Positions 1-7,918 of a stretch of 64,000 nucleotides of DNA are shown here, one piece after another (the first letter of the stretch is position 1; the number at the start of each line of letters is the position of its first letter). The position numbers and the translations under genes were made by a program. The DNA is from Nakaseomyces glabratus (Eukaryota > Ascomycota > Saccharomycetes > Saccharomycetales > Saccharomycetaceae), in assembly GCF_010111755.1 (NCBI RefSeq), contig NC_088955.1, positions 62,001-126,000 on the forward strand, read 5' to 3'. A model generated the notes under the pieces. The model searched no databases. It saw nothing but the letters and a program-made list of their open reading frames with translations, and had not been told where the DNA came from.

Positions 1-225
1 CAATTGAAAGCCGGGGTCACAGATAGCAGTTATGGGCTGAATGTTGCGAAATTGGCAGGTATTGACACACATATTATCAATCGCGCACATGATGTTGCTA
101 TCAGTTATAAGAACGACACAGAATTTGACACCAACATGATCTTGTTTCAAAAAGTTAGAAATATCCTGGCCAATAGAACCACGGCAAGGGAGACATTAAA
201 AGTACTATTAGAATTAGATGTTTGA
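1..225 (+). CDS. MSH3: MutS-family mismatch repair protein, 3' end only (MSH3-like)
   Basis: The open frame enters from the left edge (frame 1) and stops with TGA at 223-225, leaving about 74 C-terminal residues. The run around GVTDSSYGLNVAKLAGI is the conserved end of the MutS ATPase domain, where 'SYGxNVAKLA' followed by 'IINRA' is typical of Msh3. Msh3 pairs with Msh2 to form MutS-beta, which recognises insertion/deletion loops in the nucleus. The next gene is the YCR090C homologue, and in S. cerevisiae MSH3 (YCR092C) is close to YCR090C in the same orientation, which supports MSH3 over MSH2, MSH4 or MSH6. The ATP-binding and mismatch-binding domains lie outside the window. Confidence 0.85.
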   Translation, partial: QLKAGVTDSSYGLNVAKLAGIDTHIINRAHDVAISYKNDTEFDTNMILFQKVRNILANRTTARETLKVLLELDV

Positions 226-492
226 TAGAATCTATAGCTACCATTACATATTTATATTTCTTAACATTATTTTATTGGCATCTTTGTAACGAATGTTTTC
301 TGGAAATTCCAATTTTTTATGTTTTGGGAGTGGATCCATGCGGACTGGATGCTAAATGTTAAGGGAAAGTCGATTTGTCGAAAGAGCGATTGAAATCTAT
401 TCAAGCATACTAAACTTATAAATTGAATACTACAAAATATAGAATGCAAGCGACATATAGACGATTGCCCTCAAATCACTGACCTAGAGATC

Positions 493-1044
493 ATGTTGTA
501 CCTTTCTATGAGTGGAACTCTCTCTGAGAACATTGTCAGAGTTTATCCAAGGGACACAGAGCAATCTATTGCTGAATATTCCTTTGACATTACATGCACG
601 CATTGTAGAGAGGCCCATGGGTCACCAGTATTCATCAATGCCTATGAGAAACATGAGATGGCTGGCAGCAGAGGAGAAACCTCCTTTACTATGAAGTGTA
701 AGTTCTGTGGCAATGAAATGTCTATCAACTTGTCGCATTTTGAAGAAGCACTATGGAACAGTGAAGCTGAAAGTTACGACAGTGGCTCAATCACCACATC
801 GAGAAAGAAGCACGGTATCAAGAATGTTAGTGGCAATGCCGGTTTGCTATTGCAGCTAGACTGCCGTGGCTGTGATATCTCCAAGTTCAATCCTCAGAAC
901 ATCACATTTGTCGTCGAGCTACAACAGGGCAAGATGGAATGCATTATCGAAGAAGGCGAGGACGAGTGGTACGACTATGACGACAACCAAGGCGAGGAAG
1001 TCTCGATCACCGAGATCAAATTCGATATCATAAAGGGTAAATAG
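493..1044 (+). CDS. DUF866 / CXXC zinc-binding protein (YCR090C homologue)
   Basis: A 183-residue protein with ATG start at 493. Two CxxC pairs, C35/C38 (CTHC) and C69/C72 (CKFC), form the zinc-binding site expected of the DUF866 family (human CZIB/C1orf123). The family end signature EWYDYDD followed by GEEVSITE is present near the C terminus. The length is about that of yeast Ycr090c. The molecular role of the yeast protein is not established; the fold is known to bind zinc. The gene lies 267 bp downstream of MSH3 in the same direction. In S. cerevisiae KIN82 separates the two; here there is no room for it. Confidence 0.9.
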   Translation: MLYLSMSGTLSENIVRVYPRDTEQSIAEYSFDITCTHCREAHGSPVFINAYEKHEMAGSRGETSFTMKCKFCGNEMSINLSHFEEALWNSEAESYDSGSITTSRKKHGIKNVSGNAGLLLQLDCRGCDISKFNPQNITFVVELQQGKMECIIEEGEDEWYDYDDNQGEEVSITEIKFDIIKGK

Positions 1045-1197
1045 GTGATATCTACCTGGTACACGTAATCTAACGAACATAGCATGTTGAACAAACCATT
1101 AGGTCTACATGTGCAATTTGAGAATGGTTTCCCTCATTCTTATTTATGTGTTTTTAATATTTTTTTTTCTCTTTCAAAGCATTTTTTCAGCAATTTT

Positions 1198-1217
1198 GCG
1201 ATGAGCTGAAAAATTTC
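1198..1217 (+). promoter_or_regulatory. PAC + RRPE pair upstream of the LYAR-like gene
   Basis: GCGATGAGC at 1198-1206 is a perfect PAC motif, the binding site of Dot6/Tod6. It is followed directly by TGAAAAATTTC at 1207-1217, an RRPE-type Stb3 site. The pair lies about 95 bp before the ATG at 1312. This arrangement is characteristic of ribosome-biogenesis promoters in Saccharomycetaceae, and the downstream protein is a nucleolar LYAR-type factor. Confidence 0.75.
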
Positions 1218-1311
1218 ACTTATATAAGCTGAGTTAGTCTTTAGTCTTAGTAGTTGATTGTCTTCCCGTTATATACAAACCAAGACATTCTATACAATCA
1301 ATACTTTGAGG

Positions 1312-1755
1312 ATGGTTACCTTTAACTGTGAAGTTTGCAACGATACCGTTCCCAAGAAGAACACCGAGAAGCATTACTACCGTTGCCCCAATGCTTACTA
1401 CACATGCATTGACTGTTCAAAGACATTTGACGACGGTGTGAGTTACAAGCAACATACTCAGTGTATCAGTGAGGATGAGAAGTACCAGAAGGCTTTATAC
1501 AAGGGTAAAAAGAATCAGAATCAAAATCAAAACCAAAACCAAAACCAGAAGAAACAGAAACAAACTACTGTGACAGAAGAGAAGAAACCAGCCGAAAAGG
1601 AAACCAAGAAAGAGGTCAAGAAATCTTTGCCAAATTTCAAGAAAGGTGACAACTTGTACAAGATTTTGAAATCCTATAAGGACAAGGACGACAAGAAGAA
1701 ATTGCTGAAATCGCTAGTTGTCGACAGTGAAGGTCGCATAGTACTAAAGAACTAA
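1312..1755 (+). CDS. LYAR-type zinc finger protein (YCR087C-A homologue)
   Basis: A protein of 147 residues. The first in-frame ATG is at 1312; the open frame extends further upstream only through non-ATG codons. The N terminus carries the LYAR-type C2HC zinc finger: C6-x2-C9, then a His/Cys set, then a second finger around CIDC and YKQHTQC. A (Asn-Gln)6 run encoded by alternating AAT/CAA and AAC/CAA codons sits near residues 65-77, followed by a Lys/Glu-rich tail. The S. cerevisiae counterpart Ycr087c-a is a small nucleolar protein of the same layout. The PAC/RRPE promoter agrees with a role in ribosome biogenesis, though the precise activity is unknown. Confidence 0.88.
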   Translation: MVTFNCEVCNDTVPKKNTEKHYYRCPNAYYTCIDCSKTFDDGVSYKQHTQCISEDEKYQKALYKGKKNQNQNQNQNQNQKKQKQTTVTEEKKPAEKETKKEVKKSLPNFKKGDNLYKILKSYKDKDDKKKLLKSLVVDSEGRIVLKN

Positions 1756-1938
1756 TATTAAGTCATATATAAATTTTGTAGAATAGAAAATGAATAATAA
1801 GTGCATTTTTATCAAAATAATAAATTTTGATTTACTCCGGAATAAATTGCAACTGGTAATGAACGATTACACAACTTAATGCAACTAACAACAAAGAAAA
1901 AACAAGTCAGTCAAAAAGATAAACAGTTGAAACATCTT

Positions 1939-2484
1939 TTAAACTTTCTTGTTCAGGGATTTTGACATTTTGATGTAGAACTGGTTCAAGGATCGGAGTG
2001 GGAAACTCAATGTCTCGAACAGATAGTCCGGCAGTTTCTTCTGTAACTCTTGCAACTCCTCTGCAGTACGCTGTTTCAACAACGGCACGTATATCACCTC
2101 CGTATCAACTTCCGTGGTGTTCTCAGCTTGAGATTTCACAAACCCTAGCTTGTAATCCATAATGCCATTCTTGGACCCCTGGCTAGTATCAAACCACAGA
2201 CCAGTATCGTCCTCATACGTGCGGTGCACACGTACCCCACACAAGTGCTCAAACAGATCCTTGATAATCTCTATAGTCTCCTTATCCTTCTGGGATCTCT
2301 CATCGAGTTCATCCCGCTTGCTACGCAACACAGCCAATTGCTCCTTCACACTCTCCAGCTCCACATCTCGAGAATCCAGCTTCTGCCGCAACAGAGTGTT
2401 CTCCTGCACTACCCGCTCCACCAGGAGATCAGCAGCATCCAACCGCTTCTGCACAGACTTTTTATACTCACTTAGTGGATCCAT
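1939..2484 (-). CDS. CSM1: Monopolin complex subunit Csm1
   Basis: A protein of 181 residues. Translation most likely starts at the ATG at 2484 (MDPLSEYKKSV), which aligns with the known Csm1 N terminus; the open frame begins one codon earlier with TTG. Residues 1-80 are a heptad-rich coiled coil. The C-terminal globular domain ends with the diagnostic PDYLFETLSFPLRSLNQFY. Csm1 forms a V-shaped complex with Lrs4 in the nucleolus. Together with Mam1 it clamps sister kinetochores at meiosis I, and in mitotic cells it helps to silence and anchor rDNA. CSM1 and TUP1 are divergent, as in S. cerevisiae. Confidence 0.95.
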   Translation of the reverse strand: MDPLSEYKKSVQKRLDAADLLVERVVQENTLLRQKLDSRDVELESVKEQLAVLRSKRDELDERSQKDKETIEIIKDLFEHLCGVRVHRTYEDDTGLWFDTSQGSKNGIMDYKLGFVKSQAENTTEVDTEVIYVPLLKQRTAEELQELQKKLPDYLFETLSFPLRSLNQFYIKMSKSLNKKV

Positions 2485-2896
2485 CAACCTTGTAATTTTA
2501 GCCTTGCCTCTTGACGTACTTTACTGCCAATCCGTGAGCCAACTGCTGAAGTCCCACAAACTTACAGCTCTTCTTGAACCTTATATTCATCACTCATAAC
2601 GTCAGTGCGTTTTTCTGCCAAAAAATGGTTCCCGAGCAATTGGAAGTCCTTTCAGCAAAGTTTGGAAACTTGACAACAACCATAACAACTTGCAAATAGA
2701 AACCGCTATGGTGTTCTAGTACAAGTACCCTTCCGCAATTGATTACCACCACATCGTCCTATAGCAAATACTGCTTACTGTCAATTACGCATCCCCAGTG
2801 AAACAATTTTGATAGGAACATATTTGAACTCCCCCCCTTCTCCGGTAGATGGCTTTTTGAGAATACTGATAAACTTGTTTGAACTTAGAGAAACCA
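2485..2896. other. Divergent CSM1-TUP1 intergenic region
   Basis: About 410 bp that must contain both promoters. It has a run of seven C residues just before a CTTCTCCGG stretch near 2829-2845. I found no clear PAC, RRPE, Reb1 or Gcn4 motif and no further gene. Confidence 0.6.
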
Positions 2897-3188
2897 ATGA
2901 CCGCTAACGCTTCACTAGGTAAGCTGAATGATCTCCTGGAGGGCATAAGACAGGAGTTTGCCCAGCTTTCCCATGAGGCAAACTCCTACAGACTGCACCA
3001 GAAGGACTACGATTACAAGATTAAACAACAATTGGCTGAAATGCAGCAGATAAGAAACACTGTGTATGAACTAGAGATGTCGCATAGAAAGATGAAAGAT
3101 GCCTACGATGAAGAAATCGAGAGGTTAAAAATTGAACTGGACACTAGAGATCGTCAATTGGCAACCTTGAGTGCTCAACAACAACAGC

Positions 3189-3222
<34 letters not shown>

Positions 3223-3250
3223 GCAACAGCAGCAACAACAACAACAGCAA

Positions 3251-3303
<53 letters not shown>

Positions 3304-5407
3304 GCTTCACCAGCAACAACTTCAGGCGTCACCAACTGGCCAGGGTCATGTCCAGGTCGACCAAAACGGTGCTTACCAGCTCTATCGCCCAGTACAAGCA
3401 GCTACTATTGAAACTAATGGTGGGCTACCAGCTGGTGGCCAATCTACTCTTCCCCAACCTTACAATGCTATAGCGGCAAGCCAAGCCGATCACGTGCAAC
3501 AAAGGCACCGGATGGCTCCTGCTGTTGGCAACCTGACAAGCACACCAACTGTTAATTCCCAACACTCAACTCATCCACCTACTCCTGCATTAGCTTCTTC
3601 TTCCAAGATGCAACCTACAGCATTGGCGACTCAACCTGTTACTATGCCAGCAACACAATTACCAACATTTCAGCAGCCGCAGGTTGAGACACCACAAATT
3701 AAGCACGAAGCTCCCCAATCTGCTACTCAAATAACTCAAACACCTACTTTACAAAGCGCTACTGTAGCTGCGAATACCCCAAAAGTTCAGACACCATCTG
3801 TAGCTACACCTGGAATCCAAGCCACTCCAAGTTCAGCTAATCAGGTTGAAGTTGCTACAGCTCCAACAATTGCAAAATCTCCAGCTAACAAACAACCAGC
3901 TATATTGAATCAAACTTCTCCAGTAAACACAGCAGCAAATGCAGCACCCATTCTATCTGAGAAAATAAAATCACCTCTTCAGGAATCACAAGCACCTGGG
4001 ACAACTGTTTCAGAGGTCACAACATCTAATGCTGATGCGACACAATCACCTGGTCAAACATCTTCCGCTTTAGATAGCAATAGGCCAGAAATAAACGAGA
4101 AAGTGGACGAAAAGGCTACCCAAACAGTGCAAGAAACAGCGGGAAAAAAACAAGATACTGCGGATAAATCAGATGAATCCAACAACTATCTAGTACCACT
4201 AGAACAAAGGGCAGACCATGTGAAGCCCATTCCACCATTTTTATTAGATTTAGATGCTTCCTCTGTTCCTGAAAATATGAAAAAGCAAACTAATGATTAT
4301 TATGTTTTGTTTAACCCAGCTCTACCACGCTCGATTGACTTAGACTTACATAAGACTCTAGAACATACTAGTGTGGTATGTTGTGTAAAGTTTAGTAATG
4401 ATGGGGAGTTTTTGGCCACAGGTTGTAATAAGACAACTCAAATTTATCGTGTATCCGACGGTGAGCTAGTAGCTAGATTTTCTGACGAAAATGCTCATAC
4501 TGACAAGGCTGATGGTAATGACAATGCCGAAGCTGAGACATCAGCCGGCGCAACCACCGACTTATACATCAGATCTGTTTGTTTCTCACCTGATGGCAAA
4601 TTTTTAGCAACTGGTGCTGAAGATAAGTTAATAAGAATTTGGGATATAGAACAAAAGAAGATTGTAATGGTCTTAAAGGGCCACGAGCAAGATATCTACT
4701 CTTTAGATTATTTCCCTTCAGGAGATAAACTAGTTTCAGGATCCGGTGATAGAACTGTAAGGATATGGGACTTGAAAACTGGCCAATGCACCTTAACTCT
4801 ATCCATAGAGGATGGTGTAACTACTGTTGCAGTATCTCCTGGAGATGGTAAGTTCATAGCAGCTGGTTCTTTAGACAGAGCTGTCAGAGTTTGGGACTCT
4901 GATACAGGCTTTTTAGTAGAGAGACTAGATTCTGAAAACGAGTTGGGTACTGGTCATAAAGATTCAGTATATAGCGTCGTCTTCACTAGGGATGGTAATG
5001 GTGTTGTTTCTGGTTCATTGGACCGTTCCGTAAAGCTTTGGAACTTGCGTAATGTAAACCACAATAATGCTGACGGTAAGCCTACCTCTGGAACTTGTGA
5101 AGTCACATATACTGGTCATAAGGATTTCGTTCTTTCAGTTGCTACCACAGAAGACGATGAATATATTTTGTCTGGTTCTAAGGATAGAGGTGTCTTGTTT
5201 TGGGACAAGGTTTCCGGAAACCCATTATTAATGTTACAGGGCCATCGTAACTCTGTTATATCTGTTGCAGTAAACCATGGACATCCATTGGGACCAAACT
5301 ATCACATATTTGCAACAGGGAGTGGTGACTGTAAAGCCAGAATCTGGAAATACATTAAGACCACTACAGAAGTCAATTCAAATGGAAAGATCCAACCAAT
5401 TTCATAA
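2897..5407 (+). CDS. TUP1: General transcriptional corepressor Tup1
   Basis: A protein of 836 residues counted from the ATG at 2897 ([14 protein letters not shown]), which matches the known Tup1 start; six in-frame codons lie upstream. Residues 1-93 form the helical tetramerisation/Ssn6-binding segment ([21 protein letters not shown] is nearly invariant). Residues 94-136 are 43 consecutive Gln codons. A Thr/Pro/Gln/Ala-rich linker follows to about residue 440. The rest is a seven-bladed WD40 propeller with repeated GHxxxVxSV and WD motifs, ending IWKYIKTT. Tup1 with Cyc8 represses genes bound by factors such as alpha2, Mig1 and Rox1. The protein is longer than S. cerevisiae Tup1 (713 aa) through the polyQ tract and linker; the propeller is intact. 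Confidence 0.98.
3176..3304 (+). repeat. CAA/CAG trinucleotide repeat, 43 codons, inside TUP1
   Basis: Every codon from 3176 to 3304 is CAA or CAG, mostly CAA with scattered CAG interruptions. It encodes 43 uninterrupted glutamines, then Leu-His and three more Gln. Such tracts are length-variable within species. Confidence 0.97.
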
Positions 5408-5891
5408 ACCGAACAGAAGACAATAATATTTTAATATTTGTTGTTTATTATTATTGGGCGACAAAGTTGTATTATTTACATAAGCGGCAGGTTTTCTAGC
5501 AAAACAACAGGTAAATTTTGGTCGAAGGATGTCAAGGACCTAATCTGTTGGTCAATAACGTCAACAGACGATGGAGATTTCTATTGCACAAATATCGAAT
5601 TAAAGTGTGCGCAGTATCACCTCTTTCTGAGGTGAATATATGAGATCTAGACGAGTGTTACGAGTATTTCTTTAGTTAGGAAGACAATTTTTTTTGTTGT
5701 ATTATATATATATATGTATACTTTAAAGTTTATGAATAGTTCTTAAAAGAATTGTATAATTTTTTTTGGGTTTTATACACCAGACAAGTGTTATTCATGC
5801 AGAGATAAATTATATATACTTCATTAGTCAGGGATAATGTGCTAGAATATATAGGAAAAATGGCATTACTGCATATATTTTGTATGCAATA
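5408..5891. other. Convergent TUP1-TRX3 intergenic region
   Basis: About 480 bp of AT-rich DNA holding the 3' untranslated regions of both genes. It includes a short (TA)n run near 5705-5715. Short open frames here have no recognisable protein features. Confidence 0.6.
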
Positions 5892-6317
5892 TCATTTAAA
5901 CTCTTCGATGGCTTTGGCCAACCCTTTAGGGTTTGCACCTCTTATCTTATGCAAGATGTCATCATCCTTAGTGAACACAAAAGTTGGCATTGCCGATACA
6001 CCATAGTATTCAGCAACATCGGGACTTTCATCGACGTCGACCTTGTAGAACTTGACGTCTTTGTACTGGTCCACAAACTTGGACAAGAATGGCACCATAG
6101 CCTTACATGGACCACACCAGGTGGCGTAGAAGTCGATGACCGACAAGTTAGAGTCCTTCATCAGCTTCTGGACTTCTTCTAGCGTCTTGACCTGCTTAAT
6201 AGAAGCATATCCGCCACTGGACTGGAACCTCATCGCAATCGATGGGGCAATTCTTGGGTGTGTGGCAAAACGGCCTAATGTTGGTACTTGGCATCTAGCG
6301 GTACGGAAAAGAAGCAT
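5892..6317 (-). CDS. TRX3: Mitochondrial thioredoxin Trx3
   Basis: A protein of 141 residues, ATG at 6317. Residues 1 to about 33 are rich in Arg, Ala, Ser and Thr with no acidic residue, a typical matrix-targeting presequence. A thioredoxin fold follows with the active site FYATWCGPCKAM (redox cysteines C68 and C71) and the cis-proline segment SAMPTFV. Trx3 reduces protein disulfides in the mitochondrial matrix and is recycled by Trr2. The presequence distinguishes it from cytosolic Trx1/Trx2. The gene sits next to TUP1, as in S. cerevisiae (YCR083W). Confidence 0.96.
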   Translation of the reverse strand: MLLFRTARCQVPTLGRFATHPRIAPSIAMRFQSSGGYASIKQVKTLEEVQKLMKDSNLSVIDFYATWCGPCKAMVPFLSKFVDQYKDVKFYKVDVDESPDVAEYYGVSAMPTFVFTKDDDILHKIRGANPKGLAKAIEEFK

Positions 6318-7130
6318 GTTGTCGAGATAATATTCGGGTATGTTCTTATTTACATATCTTTGTCAAAGTGCATTCTGCAGTTAGGGGCAATTAACTCATC
6401 ATTTAAGTAATTTTCCACTTTCACCAGGCTCGGAGTCCAGAAGGAAGTGACTATAGCAACTTTCTGGAACTAAAAGTGAGTCCCACAGTTCGAAAATCAT
6501 GTAGATCACTATTGTTAACATGTGAAATAAAATATCAAAGCCAAAGGGTCTTGCTTTGCTATAATATCGATTTCTATATTTTTAAGTAATCTTTGATATT
6601 GAATTTTCCGGTATAAACATGTATAAAGTCACAGATGGGTTTCTTATATAGAAAAACAGAGACGTTAAAAAATATGGCTTGGTGTTGAAGGTTGGCACCA
6701 CTTTTAAACTATTTGCATGAGTGAGTTCTCTTCTGTGTGGAGCTGCATACCTTTAACTGGGAAATGAGGAGGGAGTTTGGTGATAACAATAGGAAAATGA
6801 TATAGTAAACATGATGAAATGAAATGGAAATAAAACAAAAAGCGTAACAAAACATTAATAAAGAACATCTGAATGTGGAAAAAAAATATAATATAATCAT
6901 AACTGAAATGAAGAAAAGAAAATAAAAACCATCCACTAATGAATGGAAAACACACACGCTCTGGACTGAAAAATACTTTTATGCCATTACAAGTTAAGCC
7001 ATCTCTATCCGTGGAAGTGCCTCAAAATTCTTTCTCTTTCTCTCTTACCTTGGTATTTGGTTTGTGGAAGGGGATGCAAAAGTTGTTTCTGTAAGGGGAG
7101 GAATATATGTAAGCGTGAGAGAGACAGCCC
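6318..7130. other. TRX3 promoter and AHC2 3' region, no gene seen
   Basis: About 810 bp upstream of TRX3 and downstream of AHC2, both on the minus strand. The sequence is AT-rich, with A-rich stretches near 6820-6930. The minus-strand frames there give Phe/Tyr/Ile-rich peptides of low complexity that do not resemble proteins. I see no known motif cluster. Confidence 0.55.
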
Positions 7131-7490
7131 TCACAAGCAACCGTCTGTGTACAACGCCAGCAGCCTGGAGTCGCTGGCTATATACTCCGCTAGGTCCACC
7201 CCGTACTTGCTCCAGTCGATATCCGGCTGCCCGTCCACCTGCGCCACAGACCGCCGCAAATGGCCCTCCAGCGTAAACACCTCCCGCAGCAGGTTCTGGT
7301 TATTCATCAGCGTGTCCGTAAACTCCTGGTAGTTCCGCGTCTTGTCCAGCAGGTTGTACAGAACCTGCAACTGCTTCTGCAAGTACTGCTGCTCCACCAG
7401 CTTCCGTTCCAGGAACCGCCGCCGCTGCGCAAGAACCTCATAGTCCGCACTCTCCTCCACCCGCCGCTCTTGAAACTCGTCAACGCTCAT
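7131..7490 (-). CDS. AHC2: ADA histone acetyltransferase complex subunit Ahc2
   Basis: A protein of 119 residues from the ATG at 7490 (MSVDEFQERRVEES); four more codons upstream begin with TTG and are unlikely to be used. It is predicted all-helical, with a central RRRFLERKLVEQQYLQKQL coiled-coil segment. Its length is close to the S. cerevisiae Ahc2 (128 aa). Ahc2 with Ahc1 is specific to the ADA complex (Gcn5-Ada2-Ada3) and absent from SAGA; another ADA/SAGA subunit, NGG1/ADA3, is also in this window. The call rests on general resemblance and on exact synteny (TRX3-AHC2-SRB8). The gene is unusually GC-rich for the window. Confidence 0.82.
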   Translation of the reverse strand: MSVDEFQERRVEESADYEVLAQRRRFLERKLVEQQYLQKQLQVLYNLLDKTRNYQEFTDTLMNNQNLLREVFTLEGHLRRSVAQVDGQPDIDWSKYGVDLAEYIASDSRLLALYTDGCL

Positions 7491-7918
7491 CGCCACACTC
7501 AACTTACCTGGATGTATGGCTCCATTTCAACTATTCACTATACCCACCAGCCAAAATAAATATTTTTTCAGTTCATAATGCGCTGCTCTTTTCACAAAAA
7601 CAAGAAATTTCAGTGCTGCAACCCCCCTTGGCCCATCCGTGCGGCACTTTCTAAGCATTTCGGTTGCTAAGTGGTGGCAATCGAGACAAATCGTGTAGAA
7701 CGGTAGTGTGTTGTCGTACAAGGGTACGATAATACCACGCCCCAGCTGGAGTCCTTTACTTATCCGCTGGTTACCCCGCTATCCAGTTATCCCACTATCT
7801 GCTGGTTATCCGCTGGTTATCCCGTTGTCCCACTATCTGCTGGTTATCCCACTATCTGCTGGTTATCCCACTATCTGCTGGTTATCCCACTATCTGATGG
7901 TTATCCACAATCCCCGAC
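7491..7918. other. AHC2-SRB8 intergenic region with minisatellite
   Basis: About 430 bp between the AHC2 start and the SRB8 stop codon. The right third is a 19-bp tandem repeat (separate entry). The rest holds the AHC2 promoter and SRB8 terminator region with no other feature I can name. Confidence 0.6.
7761..7909. repeat. Minisatellite, 19-bp unit TATCTGCTGGTTATCCCAC
   Basis: Units are phased as follows: 7761-7779 (diverged), 7780-7795 (16-bp shortened), 7796-7833 (a double-length segment, diverged inside), 7834-7852, 7853-7871 and 7872-7890 (three identical copies), then 7891-7909 (diverged last copy). The identical central copies with diverged ends are the usual pattern of recent slippage or unequal exchange. 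It ends 10 bp before the SRB8 stop codon. Confidence 0.93.

Noticed and set aside
6704..6957. Overlapping 82-83 codon minus-strand frames between TRX3 and AHC2
   Set aside because: Phe/Ile/Tyr-rich translations of A-rich DNA in two frames at once; typical of chance.
7485..7493. Perfect PAC sequence GCGATGAGC at AHC2
   Set aside because: It contains the AHC2 initiator ATG itself, so it is most simply part of the start of the gene, though a dual role cannot be excluded.
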